Assembly: GCA_038322995.1 (NCBI GenBank)
Contig: JBBQGM010000058.1
Location: 1-32,288 of the forward strand
DNA length: 32,288 nucleotides
Origin: QHXQ01 sp038322995
Lineage (GTDB): Bacteria > Acidobacteriota > Blastocatellia > Pyrinomonadales > Pyrinomonadaceae
Reading direction: 5' to 3'
The notes beneath the pieces are model-generated. The model was not told the origin of the DNA. It was given only the letters and a program-made list of their open reading frames with translations, and made no database searches. This document shows positions 15,714-22,732 of the stretch, piece by piece (positions within the stretch are counted from its first letter, which is position 1; the number at the start of each line of letters is the position of its first letter). Both the position numbers and the translations under genes were made by a program.

Positions 15714-16098
15714 CACCCTCTCCTCTTTCAACTATTTCGTTCGCGCCGGGCGCAGCGGCTTGTTCCCGCTTAATGTCCATGAGCAGCGCATCCACGCGCG
15801 TGGCTTTTTCTTCGACCGTATCGCGGATGAAATGTATTTCCGGGGCGCGCTTCAGGTTAAGCTCCATCGCCACCTGCCGGCGCACGTAAGACGCGGCGTG
15901 CTCAAGCGCACGCAAGGCCGTGGCCGCCTCTTTGTCCGTGCCGCTCACCGTGACGAAGACGCGCGCCTCACGCAAGTTCTCCGACATGCGCACGTCCGTG
16001 ACTGTGACCACCGCCACCCGTGGGTCTTCCAACTCGTAACCCACGATCTGCGCGATCTCCTCACGCACCAACTCGGCAACTTTCTCCGGCCTACGCAT
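15709..16098 (-). CDS. rbfA: 30S ribosome-binding factor A
   Basis: A 129-aa protein starting at ATG 16098, the normal size for RbfA. RbfA binds the 30S subunit near the 5' helix of 16S rRNA and is needed for late maturation and cold growth. Recognisable family segments are RPEKVAELVREEIAQIVGYE at the N-terminus, DPRVAVVTVTDVRMSENLREARVFV, ALEHAASYVRRQVAMEL, and LNLKRAPEIHFIRDTVEEKATRVDALL at the C-terminus, matching the KH-like fold. The charged tail (NEIVERGEGE) is partly encoded by the hairpin repeat. It follows infB and precedes nrnA in the transcription/translation operon, with hairpins on both sides. Confidence 0.96.
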   Translation of the reverse strand: MRRPEKVAELVREEIAQIVGYELEDPRVAVVTVTDVRMSENLREARVFVTVSGTDKEAATALRALEHAASYVRRQVAMELNLKRAPEIHFIRDTVEEKATRVDALLMDIKREQAAAPGANEIVERGEGE

Positions 16099-16105
16099 AA
16101 AAGCA

Positions 16106-16181
16106 AGAGGTCAGAGGTCAGAGGTTGGAGGTTAGAGAGGACAGTGCTTGGCTGACCTCTGACCTCTGACCTCTGACCTCT
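16106..16181. repeat. Hairpin with heptamer-repeat arms (AGAGGTC type), infB-rbfA junction
   Basis: The left arm 16106-16135 carries four heptamers starting with AGAGGTC, the last two slightly changed. The right arm 16152-16181 carries four perfect complements (GACCTCT). Pairing is 27 of 30 with a 16-nt loop. It occupies almost the whole 81-nt gap between the infB stop (16180-16182) and the rbfA ATG (16098). Confidence 0.85.
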
Positions 16182-16614
16182 ATGTCAGTTCCGTCGCCGC
16201 GATCTGCTCGACGATGTATGCCTCGATCTGATCGCTGACCTTGATATCGTTGAAACCTTCGAGCGCGATGCCGCACTCGAAACCCTCGCGCACTTCCGCT
16301 ACGTCGTCCTTGGCGCGGCGCAAGGACGCGATGCCGCCTTCCCACGCAACCACGCCGTCGCGGATGAGCCGCGCGCGGGCGTTACGCCGGATCGTGCCGT
16401 CAATCACCATGCAGCCCGCGATCATGCCGGCGCGCGGTACTTTGAATGTCTGTCGCACTTCGGCCTTGCCCAGAATGCGCTCCGTGGCGATCTTGTCGAG
16501 CATGCCGATCATCGCCGCGCGTATCTCTTCTTCGACCTTGTAGATGATCGAGTGCAAGCGTATATCCACATGTTCGAGCTTGGCCAGTTCGGCGGCGCGC
16601 ACTTCGGGCCGCAC
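16180..16614 (-). pseudogene. infB: C-terminal part of IF-2 in a shifted frame
   Basis: This frame encodes the last 144 residues of translation initiation factor IF-2, from a GTG at 16614 (VRPEVRAAELAKLEHVDIRL) to the stop at 16180. It contains the end of domain C1 and the whole C2 domain (MIAGCMVIDGTIRRNARARL, ECGIALEGFNDIKVSDQIEA). C2 binds the fMet moiety of initiator tRNA. It is continuous in sense with the upstream IF-2 ORF but lies in another frame because of a length change at 16651-16663. The same frame extends upstream as ASNTAVVIIGFNVRPE, the normal IF-2 sequence, so it is not an independent gene. Either the break is an assembly error or C2 is made separately; the former is likelier because IF-2 is essential. 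Confidence 0.85.
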
Positions 16615-18961
16615 GTTGAAGCCGATGATGACAACCGCCGTGTTCGATGCGCCCGCTCGCGTCGACGCCGGAACGGATGACGTTGACCTTGACCTGTTCG
16701 GTCGAAAGTTTTTGCAGCGTGCTCTTTAAGACTTCGACTGAACCTTGCACGTCGGCCTTCACCAGCACAAGCAGTTCCTTGATTTCCTTCTGGCCCAACG
16801 CTTCGATGCCGCGCTTGGTCGTCTGCAAAAGCGCGCTCTGCCGCGCGAGTTGTTGTCGATGCTCGGAGATGCCTTGCGCGCGGCTCACGTCGGCGACCAC
16901 TTGAAACATGTCGCCCGCTTGCGGCACGCCTTGCAAGCCCAAGACTTCGACCGGCGTGGCCGGCCCGGCTTCGGTCACAATCTCGCCGCGATCATTGAAC
17001 ATCGCGCGCACCTTGCCGAACACTTGGCCGGCGATGAACGGATCATGCACACGTAACGTGCCCTGTTGCACCAGCACGGTGGCGACCGAACCGCGCCCGC
17101 GATCAAGTTTCGCTTCGAGCACGACACCCGCCGCCCGCCGCGTCGGACTCGCTTTGAGATCGAGGATGTCGGTGGTGAGCAGAATCGTTTCGAGCAGCGT
17201 GTCGATGTTCTCGCGCTTCTTCGCTGAGACTGCGACCATTTCCGTGTCGCCGCCCCAATCAACCGGCTGCAAGCCCTGCGTCGCCAAGCCCTGCTTGACG
17301 CGGTCGGTGTTCGCGTCCGGTCGGTCGATCTTATTGATGGCGACGACAATGGGCACGTGCGCGGCCCGCGCATGCTCAATCGCTTCGATGGTCTGCGGCA
17401 TCACGCCGTCGTCTGCCGCGACGACGAGCACGACCACGTCGGTCGCCTTCGCGCCGCGTGCGCGCATGAGCGTGAACGCTTCGTGACCGGGCGTGTCGAG
17501 AAAGACGACGCGACGCATCTCGTTCGGGTTGTCGGGCGACTGCACTTGTACGCTGTACGCACCGATGTGCTGCGTGATGCCGCCCGCTTCACCGGCCGCG
17601 ACATCCGTCGCGCGAATGCCGTCGAGCAAACTCGTCTTGCCGTGATCGACGTGCCCCATGACGGTGACGACCGGCGCACGCGGCAATTCCACGTCATCCG
17701 CATCGGTCGCGATCAATTCCTCGAACTCTTCTTCGACGACCATTTCTTCAAACGGCACGAAGGAGACTTCATAACCGAAGCGGCGACCGAGCTCAACCGC
17801 CACGTCGCTGTTCAGCGCCTGATTGATCGTGGCGAACACGCCACGTTGCAAGAGCAGCGCGACGATGTCCTTGGGCTTGATGCCCATCTTCTCGGCCAAT
17901 TCCTTGACGGTCGAGCCTTCGACGAGTCGTACTTGTTTGATTTCGTTGGTGGCCACGCCCGTGCCGCCGCTCATTGAACCGGCGATGCGTTGTTCGAGTG
18001 TGAGGGCCTTCGCCGGCACAACATAGTCGCGGTCGAAGCGGCCGCGCCCTTTGCCGGCATCGCGCACGCCGACGGGCGCACCGCCGCGCCGCGAGCGCCC
18101 GGCCCGTGGGCGGCGCGCATCGGCCGGCGGGGTGTAAACTGTCTGCGGCGTCGCGCTCTCGCCGGGCGTGCCGGTGAAGGCGACGGTCTCGCGCCCGCCG
18201 CGCCCGCGGCCACGTTCATCACGGCCGCCGCCAGCGCCGCTGCGCCGGGCGCGCTCGCTCGGTGTCGGCACAGTGGGCGTTGGCACCGGCGCGCGTTCGC
18301 CAAGTTTGACGCCCGCATCGAGCGCTGCGGCTGTGGGCCGCAGCACACGTATCTGGTTTGCGGGCGGCACCGGCTTCGGCAACACGTCGGGCGTGCTGGG
18401 CGGGATGGGCATGAGCGGCGCTTCGCCCGTCTGTTCCGTGAGCGGCGCGGTCGGCGCTGATACTTCGACGGGGCCGGGCGCGCTGGTGGCCGGTTCGTTG
18501 AGTTGCGGCGTCGGGTACGACAACTCCGCGAGCGCGGGCGCAGGGGTAGCCCCCGTCAACGCTGCCCCGGCCAGCGGATGCTCGGCCCGCGCGGCCGGCG
18601 GAAGCGGCTTCTTCATGAGGCGCACAGTCGCCGATCTCGTCCCGCCCGTTTCTTCCAGCGGCGCTTCGTCAGCGAGCACTTCATCCGGCGCGCTCGCTAC
18701 GGGCGGCACGGAGGCGTGAATCTCTTCGCCCCCTTCTTCGGCCGGGCGCGGCGCTTTTTTGACGACGCGGATCGTGCGCACCGGCGCGGCTTCCTTCTTG
18801 GGGAAGTAGCGGTTGCGAATCTTGTCCGCTAAATCTTTCGGCACGGTGTTCGAGGGCACACTGACATCGTAGCCCTCGCGCCGCACCTCTTCGATCAGGC
18901 GCTTCGTTTCGAGCTTGAGTTCTTTGGCGAGATCGTAAATGCGAACCTTATTACCGGTCAT
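16400..18961 (-). CDS. infB: Translation initiation factor IF-2, frameshifted near its C-terminus
   Basis: An ORF of 853 codons starting at ATG 18961 (MTGNKVRIYDLAKEL), with a Shine-Dalgarno AAGGA just upstream. IF-2 is the GTPase that brings fMet-tRNA to the ribosome. The N-terminal IF2_N helix pair is followed by a long Pro/Ala/Arg/Gly-rich linker (about residues 60-310) and a second IF2_N-like unit (TVKELAEKMGIKPKDIVALL). The GTPase domain then has G1 GHVDHGKTSLL (about 436-446), DTPGHEAF, VVAADDGVMPQT and AINKIDR. The conserved VNVIRSGV is followed by a break at 16651-16663, after which this frame runs 70-odd nonsense codons to 16400. The true C-terminus lies in the frame ending at 16180. 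About 13 nt stand where the family has about 36. Confidence 0.93.
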   Translation of the reverse strand: MTGNKVRIYDLAKELKLETKRLIEEVRREGYDVSVPSNTVPKDLADKIRNRYFPKKEAAPVRTIRVVKKAPRPAEEGGEEIHASVPPVASAPDEVLADEAPLEETGGTRSATVRLMKKPLPPAARAEHPLAGAALTGATPAPALAELSYPTPQLNEPATSAPGPVEVSAPTAPLTEQTGEAPLMPIPPSTPDVLPKPVPPANQIRVLRPTAAALDAGVKLGERAPVPTPTVPTPSERARRSGAGGGRDERGRGRGGRETVAFTGTPGESATPQTVYTPPADARRPRAGRSRRGGAPVGVRDAGKGRGRFDRDYVVPAKALTLEQRIAGSMSGGTGVATNEIKQVRLVEGSTVKELAEKMGIKPKDIVALLLQRGVFATINQALNSDVAVELGRRFGYEVSFVPFEEMVVEEEFEELIATDADDVELPRAPVVTVMGHVDHGKTSLLDGIRATDVAAGEAGGITQHIGAYSVQVQSPDNPNEMRRVVFLDTPGHEAFTLMRARGAKATDVVVLVVAADDGVMPQTIEAIEHARAAHVPIVVAINKIDRPDANTDRVKQGLATQGLQPVDWGGDTEMVAVSAKKRENIDTLLETILLTTDILDLKASPTRRAAGVVLEAKLDRGRGSVATVLVQQGTLRVHDPFIAGQVFGKVRAMFNDRGEIVTEAGPATPVEVLGLQGVPQAGDMFQVVADVSRAQGISEHRQQLARQSALLQTTKRGIEALGQKEIKELLVLVKADVQGSVEVLKSTLQKLSTEQVKVNVIRSGVDASGRIEHGGCHHRLQRAARSARRRTGQARTCGYTLALDHLQGRRRDTRGDDRHARQDRHGAHSGQGRSATDIQSTARRHDRGLHGD

Positions 18962-19164
18962 GCAATCCTTCCGAACGACGTGAGCGCGCTCAGCAGTTTG
19001 GCGTCGCGCGCGGCCTAAGGTGAAAAGTCAAACTCGCAACTTCCAAGACCTTGACCGGCGCGCGGGCGGCGCATCACATCGGACGCGGCCCGAGACCCGG
19101 TAAGGCCCATAGAGGCGAGCAGAAACGAGACGCGCGATAGAGCATCACGCGCTCCTCGCGGTGG
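18962..19164. other. 203-nt nusA-infB gap with no recognisable gene
   Basis: In many bacteria ylxR (and an L7Ae-like gene) lies between nusA and infB; no such frame or its conserved Cys-rich motif is visible here. No repeat arms, T-tract or strong hairpin are seen. Apart from the infB Shine-Dalgarno near 18966-18972, nothing could be assigned. Confidence 0.4.
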
Positions 19165-21027
19165 TCACTGTGCGCTATCGGAAGCATCTTGCTTCTCGTC
19201 TTCCACAGCGTCTTTTTCATCGTTGGCCTCGACCCGATATTCGGGCGCGGGCGCGGACGAAACTTGCACTTCGGGCGCGGACGCTTCGCTCGCATCCACG
19301 CGCGGTGACAACGGCGCATCTTCTTCAACGGGCGGCTGGCCTTCGTCGGCCGCTTCTTCGTCGGCGATCATGGCGGCGTCAGTCGCGGTCATATCCGCGC
19401 CGGGCATAATCGTATCGGGCTGTAGATCGCGGCCCGCATCCTGTAGCATCAACTCATCCGGCGAGATCGGATCGGCCTCTGAGAGCGCGACCGGATCGGC
19501 CGAGTCTGCCGCCTGTACCTCTGGCTCCGCCTGATACGGCGAACGCCCCTCGACCGCCTCGTCATAGCCTTTATCGGTCATCGCGTTGGACGGTTCGACC
19601 GCGCCCGCCTCGCTCGTCGGGTCAAATTCGACGGACGCTGCGTGCTGCTCAGCCGCGACAATTTCGCCCGCCGCTGCCTCTGCCATCTCGTCAGCCGGTG
19701 TTGCGGCTTCGTCCGTTCCAGCGTCCGCGCCCGCTTCACCTTCCGCCGCCTTGCTCCGTTCGCGCGCGGCGACAACGGCCTGCGCCGCATCAAGCATCGC
19801 CTGCGCCGCGTCGAGCGAGATGTCGAGGAATTCGACAAGGTCGTCAAGCGCCGTTTGCGCCAGTGCATCTATATCTTCGATGCCATGCTCGGCGAGCGTG
19901 GAAGTCGTCGTGGCGTTGACGCCTTCGAGCGCTGAGAGCGGCACGGCCCCGCCCGAAGCGATGAGCGCGCCCATCTGCTCCGCCACTTCTTTCTTCAACT
20001 CTTCTTCGCTGCGAATGTCTATGTTCCAGCCGACAAGCTTAGTCGCGAGGCGCACGTTCTGCCCGCGCTTGCCGATGGCTAAGCTGAGTTGATCCTCGTT
20101 CACGATCACTTCCATCTGCCGCTTCTCGATGTCGGTGATGCGTACCTGATTGACTTTGGCGGGCGACAGCGCATTGGCGGCGAAGACCGATGGCTCGTCC
20201 GACCACTCGATGATATCGATCTTCTCGCCGCGCAACTCGCGGATGATCGCCTGCACGCGCGAACCCTTCATGCCCACGCACGCGCCCACCGGATCAACAT
20301 CGCGCTCGTTCGATGTGACCGCGATCTTCGCGCGCTCGCCCGGTTCGCGCATCGCCGACTTGATCACGACCGTCTCGTCGTAAATCTCCGGCACTTCCAT
20401 CTCGAACAGCCGTTTGATCATCTCTGGCGACGAGCGCGAGACGACGATCTGCGGCCCCTTCGATTCTTTCAGCACGTCGTGGATCACGACGCGAATGCGC
20501 TCGCCCTGATTCCACTGCTCGCCGCGCGGCTGTTCGTTGCGCGGCAAGATGGCTTCGACGTTGCCCATGTCCACGATCATATCGCCGCGCTCGAACCGTT
20601 TGACATAACCGTTGACCAGATCGCCGACTTTGTCTATGTACTGTTCATAGACGTTAGCGCGCACGGCGTCGCGCACCTTCTGAAAGAGAATCTGTTTGGC
20701 CGTCTGCGCCGCGATGCGCCCCATCTCTTCCATCGGCAAAGGGATTTGCAACTCATCGCCCAGTTCCACCTCGTCGCCCGCGAGTTCCTGCGCTTCGGCC
20801 AGCGACATCTCGCGGGCCGGATTCTCCACCGCCTCGACGATGACCTTCGAGGCGAACATCTCGATGCCCGTCTCGCTGCTCCACTCGACGGCGATCTCTT
20901 CGCCCGACTTGAACTGTTTGCGGGCCGCAGCGCGCACGGCTTCCTTCATCGCTTCGACCACCAACTCGTGATCGATCCCGTGCTCTTTGCACAGCGCGTC
21001 AATGCTCTGTCCGATGGATGTGCTCAT
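19165..21027 (-). CDS. nusA: Transcription termination/antitermination protein NusA with long acidic tail
   Basis: A 620-aa protein starting at ATG 21027, 12 nt after the rimP stop, with GGAAAG as ribosome-binding site. NusA binds RNA polymerase and nascent RNA and controls pausing, termination and antitermination. The N-terminal domain covers about residues 1-125. An S1 domain follows (VNGYVKRFERGDMIVDMGNVEAIL), then KH1 (DPVGACVGMKGSRVQAIIRELRGEKIDIIEW) and KH2 (QLSLAIGKRGQNVRLATKLVGWNIDI). After about residue 370 there is one helix-hairpin-helix-like segment (ALEGVNATTTSTLAEHGIEDIDALA). Roughly 190 residues rich in Asp, Glu and Ala come last, much longer than in E. coli or Bacillus. The tail could self-inhibit RNA binding, but this is inference. 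Confidence 0.96.
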   Translation of the reverse strand: MSTSIGQSIDALCKEHGIDHELVVEAMKEAVRAAARKQFKSGEEIAVEWSSETGIEMFASKVIVEAVENPAREMSLAEAQELAGDEVELGDELQIPLPMEEMGRIAAQTAKQILFQKVRDAVRANVYEQYIDKVGDLVNGYVKRFERGDMIVDMGNVEAILPRNEQPRGEQWNQGERIRVVIHDVLKESKGPQIVVSRSSPEMIKRLFEMEVPEIYDETVVIKSAMREPGERAKIAVTSNERDVDPVGACVGMKGSRVQAIIRELRGEKIDIIEWSDEPSVFAANALSPAKVNQVRITDIEKRQMEVIVNEDQLSLAIGKRGQNVRLATKLVGWNIDIRSEEELKKEVAEQMGALIASGGAVPLSALEGVNATTTSTLAEHGIEDIDALAQTALDDLVEFLDISLDAAQAMLDAAQAVVAARERSKAAEGEAGADAGTDEAATPADEMAEAAAGEIVAAEQHAASVEFDPTSEAGAVEPSNAMTDKGYDEAVEGRSPYQAEPEVQAADSADPVALSEADPISPDELMLQDAGRDLQPDTIMPGADMTATDAAMIADEEAADEGQPPVEEDAPLSPRVDASEASAPEVQVSSAPAPEYRVEANDEKDAVEDEKQDASDSAQ

Positions 21028-21039
21028 AAACTTTCCGCG

Positions 21040-21573
21040 TTATTCAGTTGTGGGGCCGCTCTGCGCTTTAGCCTGTAGCTCGCGCTCGGCGGCGAGGCGA
21101 AACTCCGCCTCAACATCGATCTCTAAGTTGGCCTTAGCGATCTGCTCGAATGGGACACGCACGCGCCCGTTCGTATTGTCGTCAAAGATCACTGTGTCGT
21201 CTTCGAGGCTGACGATGCGCCCGCGAAAGTTGCGCTGCCCGTTGACCGGCTGCCGCACCTTCAGTTTCGCCAACTGACCGGCGAAGCGGGCGTAATCTTC
21301 GCGCTTGTACAGTCCGCGCTCCAAACCCGGCGAGGATACTTCCAATGTATAAGCCGAATGGATGAAGTCCTCCACCTCAAGGATCGTGCCGACGTGATGG
21401 CTGACGGTCGCGCAATCCTGGTGCGTCACCCCGCCCGGCTTGTCGATGAAGATGCGTACCGCCGCACTCCGCCCAATAACACCCACTTCCGCGTGGACGA
21501 GTTCCAACTCGTGTTCCGCCGCCACGCGCCCCACGATCTCCCGGATGCGCTCCTCCGCAGCTACTGTGTCCAC
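21040..21573 (-). CDS. rimP: Ribosome maturation factor RimP
   Basis: A 177-aa protein starting with GTG at 21573 (MDTVAAEERIREIVGRVAAE). RimP helps mature the 30S subunit. Diagnostic parts are ELELVHAEVGVIGRSAAVRIFID in the N-terminal domain, VTHQDCATVSHHVGTILE, and TLEVSSPGLERGLYKREDY at the domain junction. The C-terminal SH3-like domain follows (GRIVSLEDDTVIFDDNTNGRVRVPFEQIAKANL). It is first in the rimP-nusA-infB-rbfA order conserved in bacteria. A promoter lies about 100 nt upstream and a terminator-like hairpin sits between them. A G-rich stretch upstream of the GTG is a weak ribosome-binding candidate. Confidence 0.95.
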   Translation of the reverse strand: MDTVAAEERIREIVGRVAAEHELELVHAEVGVIGRSAAVRIFIDKPGGVTHQDCATVSHHVGTILEVEDFIHSAYTLEVSSPGLERGLYKREDYARFAGQLAKLKVRQPVNGQRNFRGRIVSLEDDTVIFDDNTNGRVRVPFEQIAKANLEIDVEAEFRLAAERELQAKAQSGPTTE

Positions 21574-21614
21574 CGCGTCGCCCGCCCCCTTCGCTCAAGA
21601 AAACTGACCCGCGC

Positions 21615-21642
21615 ACAAAAGAAAAAGTGGGCGCGAACCCAC
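21615..21642 (-). terminator. Terminator-like hairpin in the rimP leader (possible attenuator)
   Basis: On the minus strand GTGGG (21638-21642) pairs with CCCAC (21627-21631) around a 6-nt loop. An almost pure T-tract follows immediately (complement of 21615-21626). It lies about 30 nt after the predicted start of transcription and about 40 nt before the rimP GTG. An intrinsic terminator inside the leader of an operon encoding NusA suggests autoregulated attenuation. The stem is short (5 bp), so the call is tentative. Confidence 0.5.
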
Positions 21643-21675
21643 AGACGAAAACGCCGCGCTCCGAACAAGAGACGG

Positions 21676-21704
21676 ATTATACGGCAACCGAGAGCAAAGG
21701 GCAA
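21676..21704 (-). promoter_or_regulatory. Promoter of the rimP-nusA-infB operon
   Basis: Read on the minus strand, TTGCCC (21699-21704) and a perfect TATAAT (21676-21681) are separated by exactly 17 nt. It gives a leader of about 95 nt before the rimP GTG at 21573. It is the best promoter match in the window. Confidence 0.75.
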
Positions 21705-21832
21705 AAGCGGAGAAGAGACTGGCAGCGGGGCGGAAAACGGAGAAAAGAGCGATGAAAAAGAAACTCGCGGGCGCGATTAGCGTGGCAATTGCGGCTGCAC
21801 CCCCGCCGCCGCTATCCTTGTGCTGGCGCGTC

Positions 21833-22288
21833 TTAACCCTTCGCCTTCAGCCGCGCTTTGACCAACTCGCTGACCGCGCGCCCGTCGAACGACCGCCCCG
21901 CGAGCCTGCCTTGCGTCGCCTTCATCACCGCGCCCATGTCGCGCATCGAACTCGCGCCCGTTTCGGCCAGCGCCTGTGTCACAGCTTGCTCGATCTCTTC
22001 TGTGGTCGCGCCCTGCGGCAGATAGGCTTCGATGACGCCGATCTCAGCCTGTTCTTTCGCCGCCAGATCAGCGCGCCCGCCTTGCTCATACTGCTCCACC
22101 GAATCGCGCCGCTGCTTAACGAGCGTCTGCAAGAGTTTCTGCATCTCCTCGTCCGTCAACTCGCCGCCCTGCTCGATCTCCCTATTCATCAACGCCGCCT
22201 TCACCATCCGCAGCGTCGAAAGCCGCGCTGCCTCCTTAGCTTTCATCGCGGCCGTTAGATCGCCGACGATACGTTGTTTGAGACTCAT
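21833..22288 (-). CDS. GatB/YqeY domain-containing protein
   Basis: Start set at ATG 22288 (MSLKQRIVGDLTAAMKAKE), with Shine-Dalgarno GGAAAGG just upstream; the longer frame to 22414 has no such support. The product is 151 aa, the normal size. YqeY proteins are related to the tRNA-binding tail of the GatB amidotransferase subunit and are helical; their cellular role is not well defined. Visible hallmarks are RLSTLRMVKAALMNREIEQ, KQRRDSVEQYEQGGRADLA, EIGVIEAYLP and MRDMGAVMKATQGRLAGRSF near the C-terminus. It ends about 155 nt before the rimP promoter, so it is likely a separate unit with its own promoter at 22313-22342. Confidence 0.9.
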   Translation of the reverse strand: MSLKQRIVGDLTAAMKAKEAARLSTLRMVKAALMNREIEQGGELTDEEMQKLLQTLVKQRRDSVEQYEQGGRADLAAKEQAEIGVIEAYLPQGATTEEIEQAVTQALAETGASSMRDMGAVMKATQGRLAGRSFDGRAVSELVKARLKAKG

Positions 22289-22312
22289 TGTTGCCTTTCC
22301 TTTCTCGCCAGA

Positions 22313-22342
22313 GTTGTACGCCGATCCGTCGGCAACTGACAA
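22313..22342 (-). promoter_or_regulatory. Candidate promoter for the YqeY-like gene
   Basis: On the minus strand TTGTCA (22337-22342) and TACAAC (22313-22318) are spaced by 18 nt, and the -10 ends 24 nt before the ATG at 22288. The -35 overlaps a CAACTGAC sequence like that of the heptamer repeats at 2622. Confidence 0.45.
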
Positions 22343-22359
22343 GTGGGCCCAAAGCAAAA

Positions 22360-22506
22360 CAGGCAAGCTTGGGACAAAAAGAAGAGCTATCCACGAAACC
22401 ACACGAAGCGCCACGAAGCAATACCAAGAAGTTCGTGATCTTGGTTCGTGCTGGTTCGTGTGATTTCGTGGATAAATGTTTTGTCCTCTGTCCCATCATG
22501 CCGGGC
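22360..22506. repeat. Large hairpin with decamer-periodic arms (CACGAA type)
   Basis: The left arm (22360-22430) carries CACGAA three times at 10-nt spacing from 22392. The right arm (22431-22506) carries its complement TTCGTG at the same spacing. The core TATCCACGAA..CACACGAA is near-identical on both strands, and pairing continues outwards through GGGACA/TGTCCC and GGCA/TGCC. It is in the 444-nt divergent gap between the YqeY-like gene and the kinase gene. It belongs to the same family as 27099-27190. Confidence 0.8.
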
Positions 22507-22578
22507 TTCGAGTTAGACAATGCGCGCTGCTCAAGCGCGGCTGATGCCGGGTCACACTCTGGCGCGGTCGTCTCGATT

Positions 22579-22609
22579 CGGCGAGAATCGCCGCGCATTC
22601 TCGCTCGCC
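22579..22609. repeat. Small hairpins in the kinase upstream region
   Basis: CGGCGA (22579-22584) and TCGCCG (22588-22593) pair perfectly around GAA. CGAGAAT within this hairpin can alternatively pair with ATTCTCG from about 22597. Mutually exclusive pairings of this kind can be regulatory, but they lie upstream of the predicted promoter at 22662, so they are not in that transcript. The rest of 22507-22661 shows nothing. Confidence 0.3.
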
Positions 22610-22661
22610 GGGTTAACGCCATTGCGAGCTTCACTACAAGTTGCTTACGCCGGTCTTAAAA

Positions 22662-22691
22662 TTGACACGAGAGGCGCGCCCGGAGTTATGT
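22662..22691 (+). promoter_or_regulatory. Promoter of the kinase-SUMF1 gene
   Basis: A perfect TTGACA (22662-22667) and TTATGT (22686-22691) are spaced by 18 nt, giving a leader of about 35 nt before the ATG at 22733. Confidence 0.55.
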
Positions 22692-22732
22692 CGCCACGTC
22701 ACCCGCGTCGAGACTGAAAACTAACAGCCGCG

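Noticed and set aside
15635..16181. Possible CRISPR array suggested by repeated units
   Set aside because: The units are only 7 nt, are contiguous without spacers and form inverted arms; no cas genes are present.
17357..17977. 206-codon plus-strand ORF opposite infB
   Set aside because: It lies opposite the conserved IF-2 GTPase domain with no start signal or motif; shadow frame.
19074..19328. 84-codon minus-strand ORF at the nusA-infB gap considered as ylxR
   Set aside because: Most of it overlaps the nusA tail in another frame, and it lacks the Cys and Arg motifs of YlxR.
20089..21078. 329-codon plus-strand ORF opposite nusA
   Set aside because: It is antisense to a well-conserved nusA, and its His/Asp/Arg-rich product has no recognisable motif; long antisense frames are expected in GC-rich coding DNA.
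21574..21660. Possible tRNA in the rimP leader
   Set aside because: Only one short hairpin is present; there is no acceptor stem, T-loop (TTCRANY in the right position) or CCA-like end. tRNA-fMet, sometimes found upstream of this operon, was not seen.
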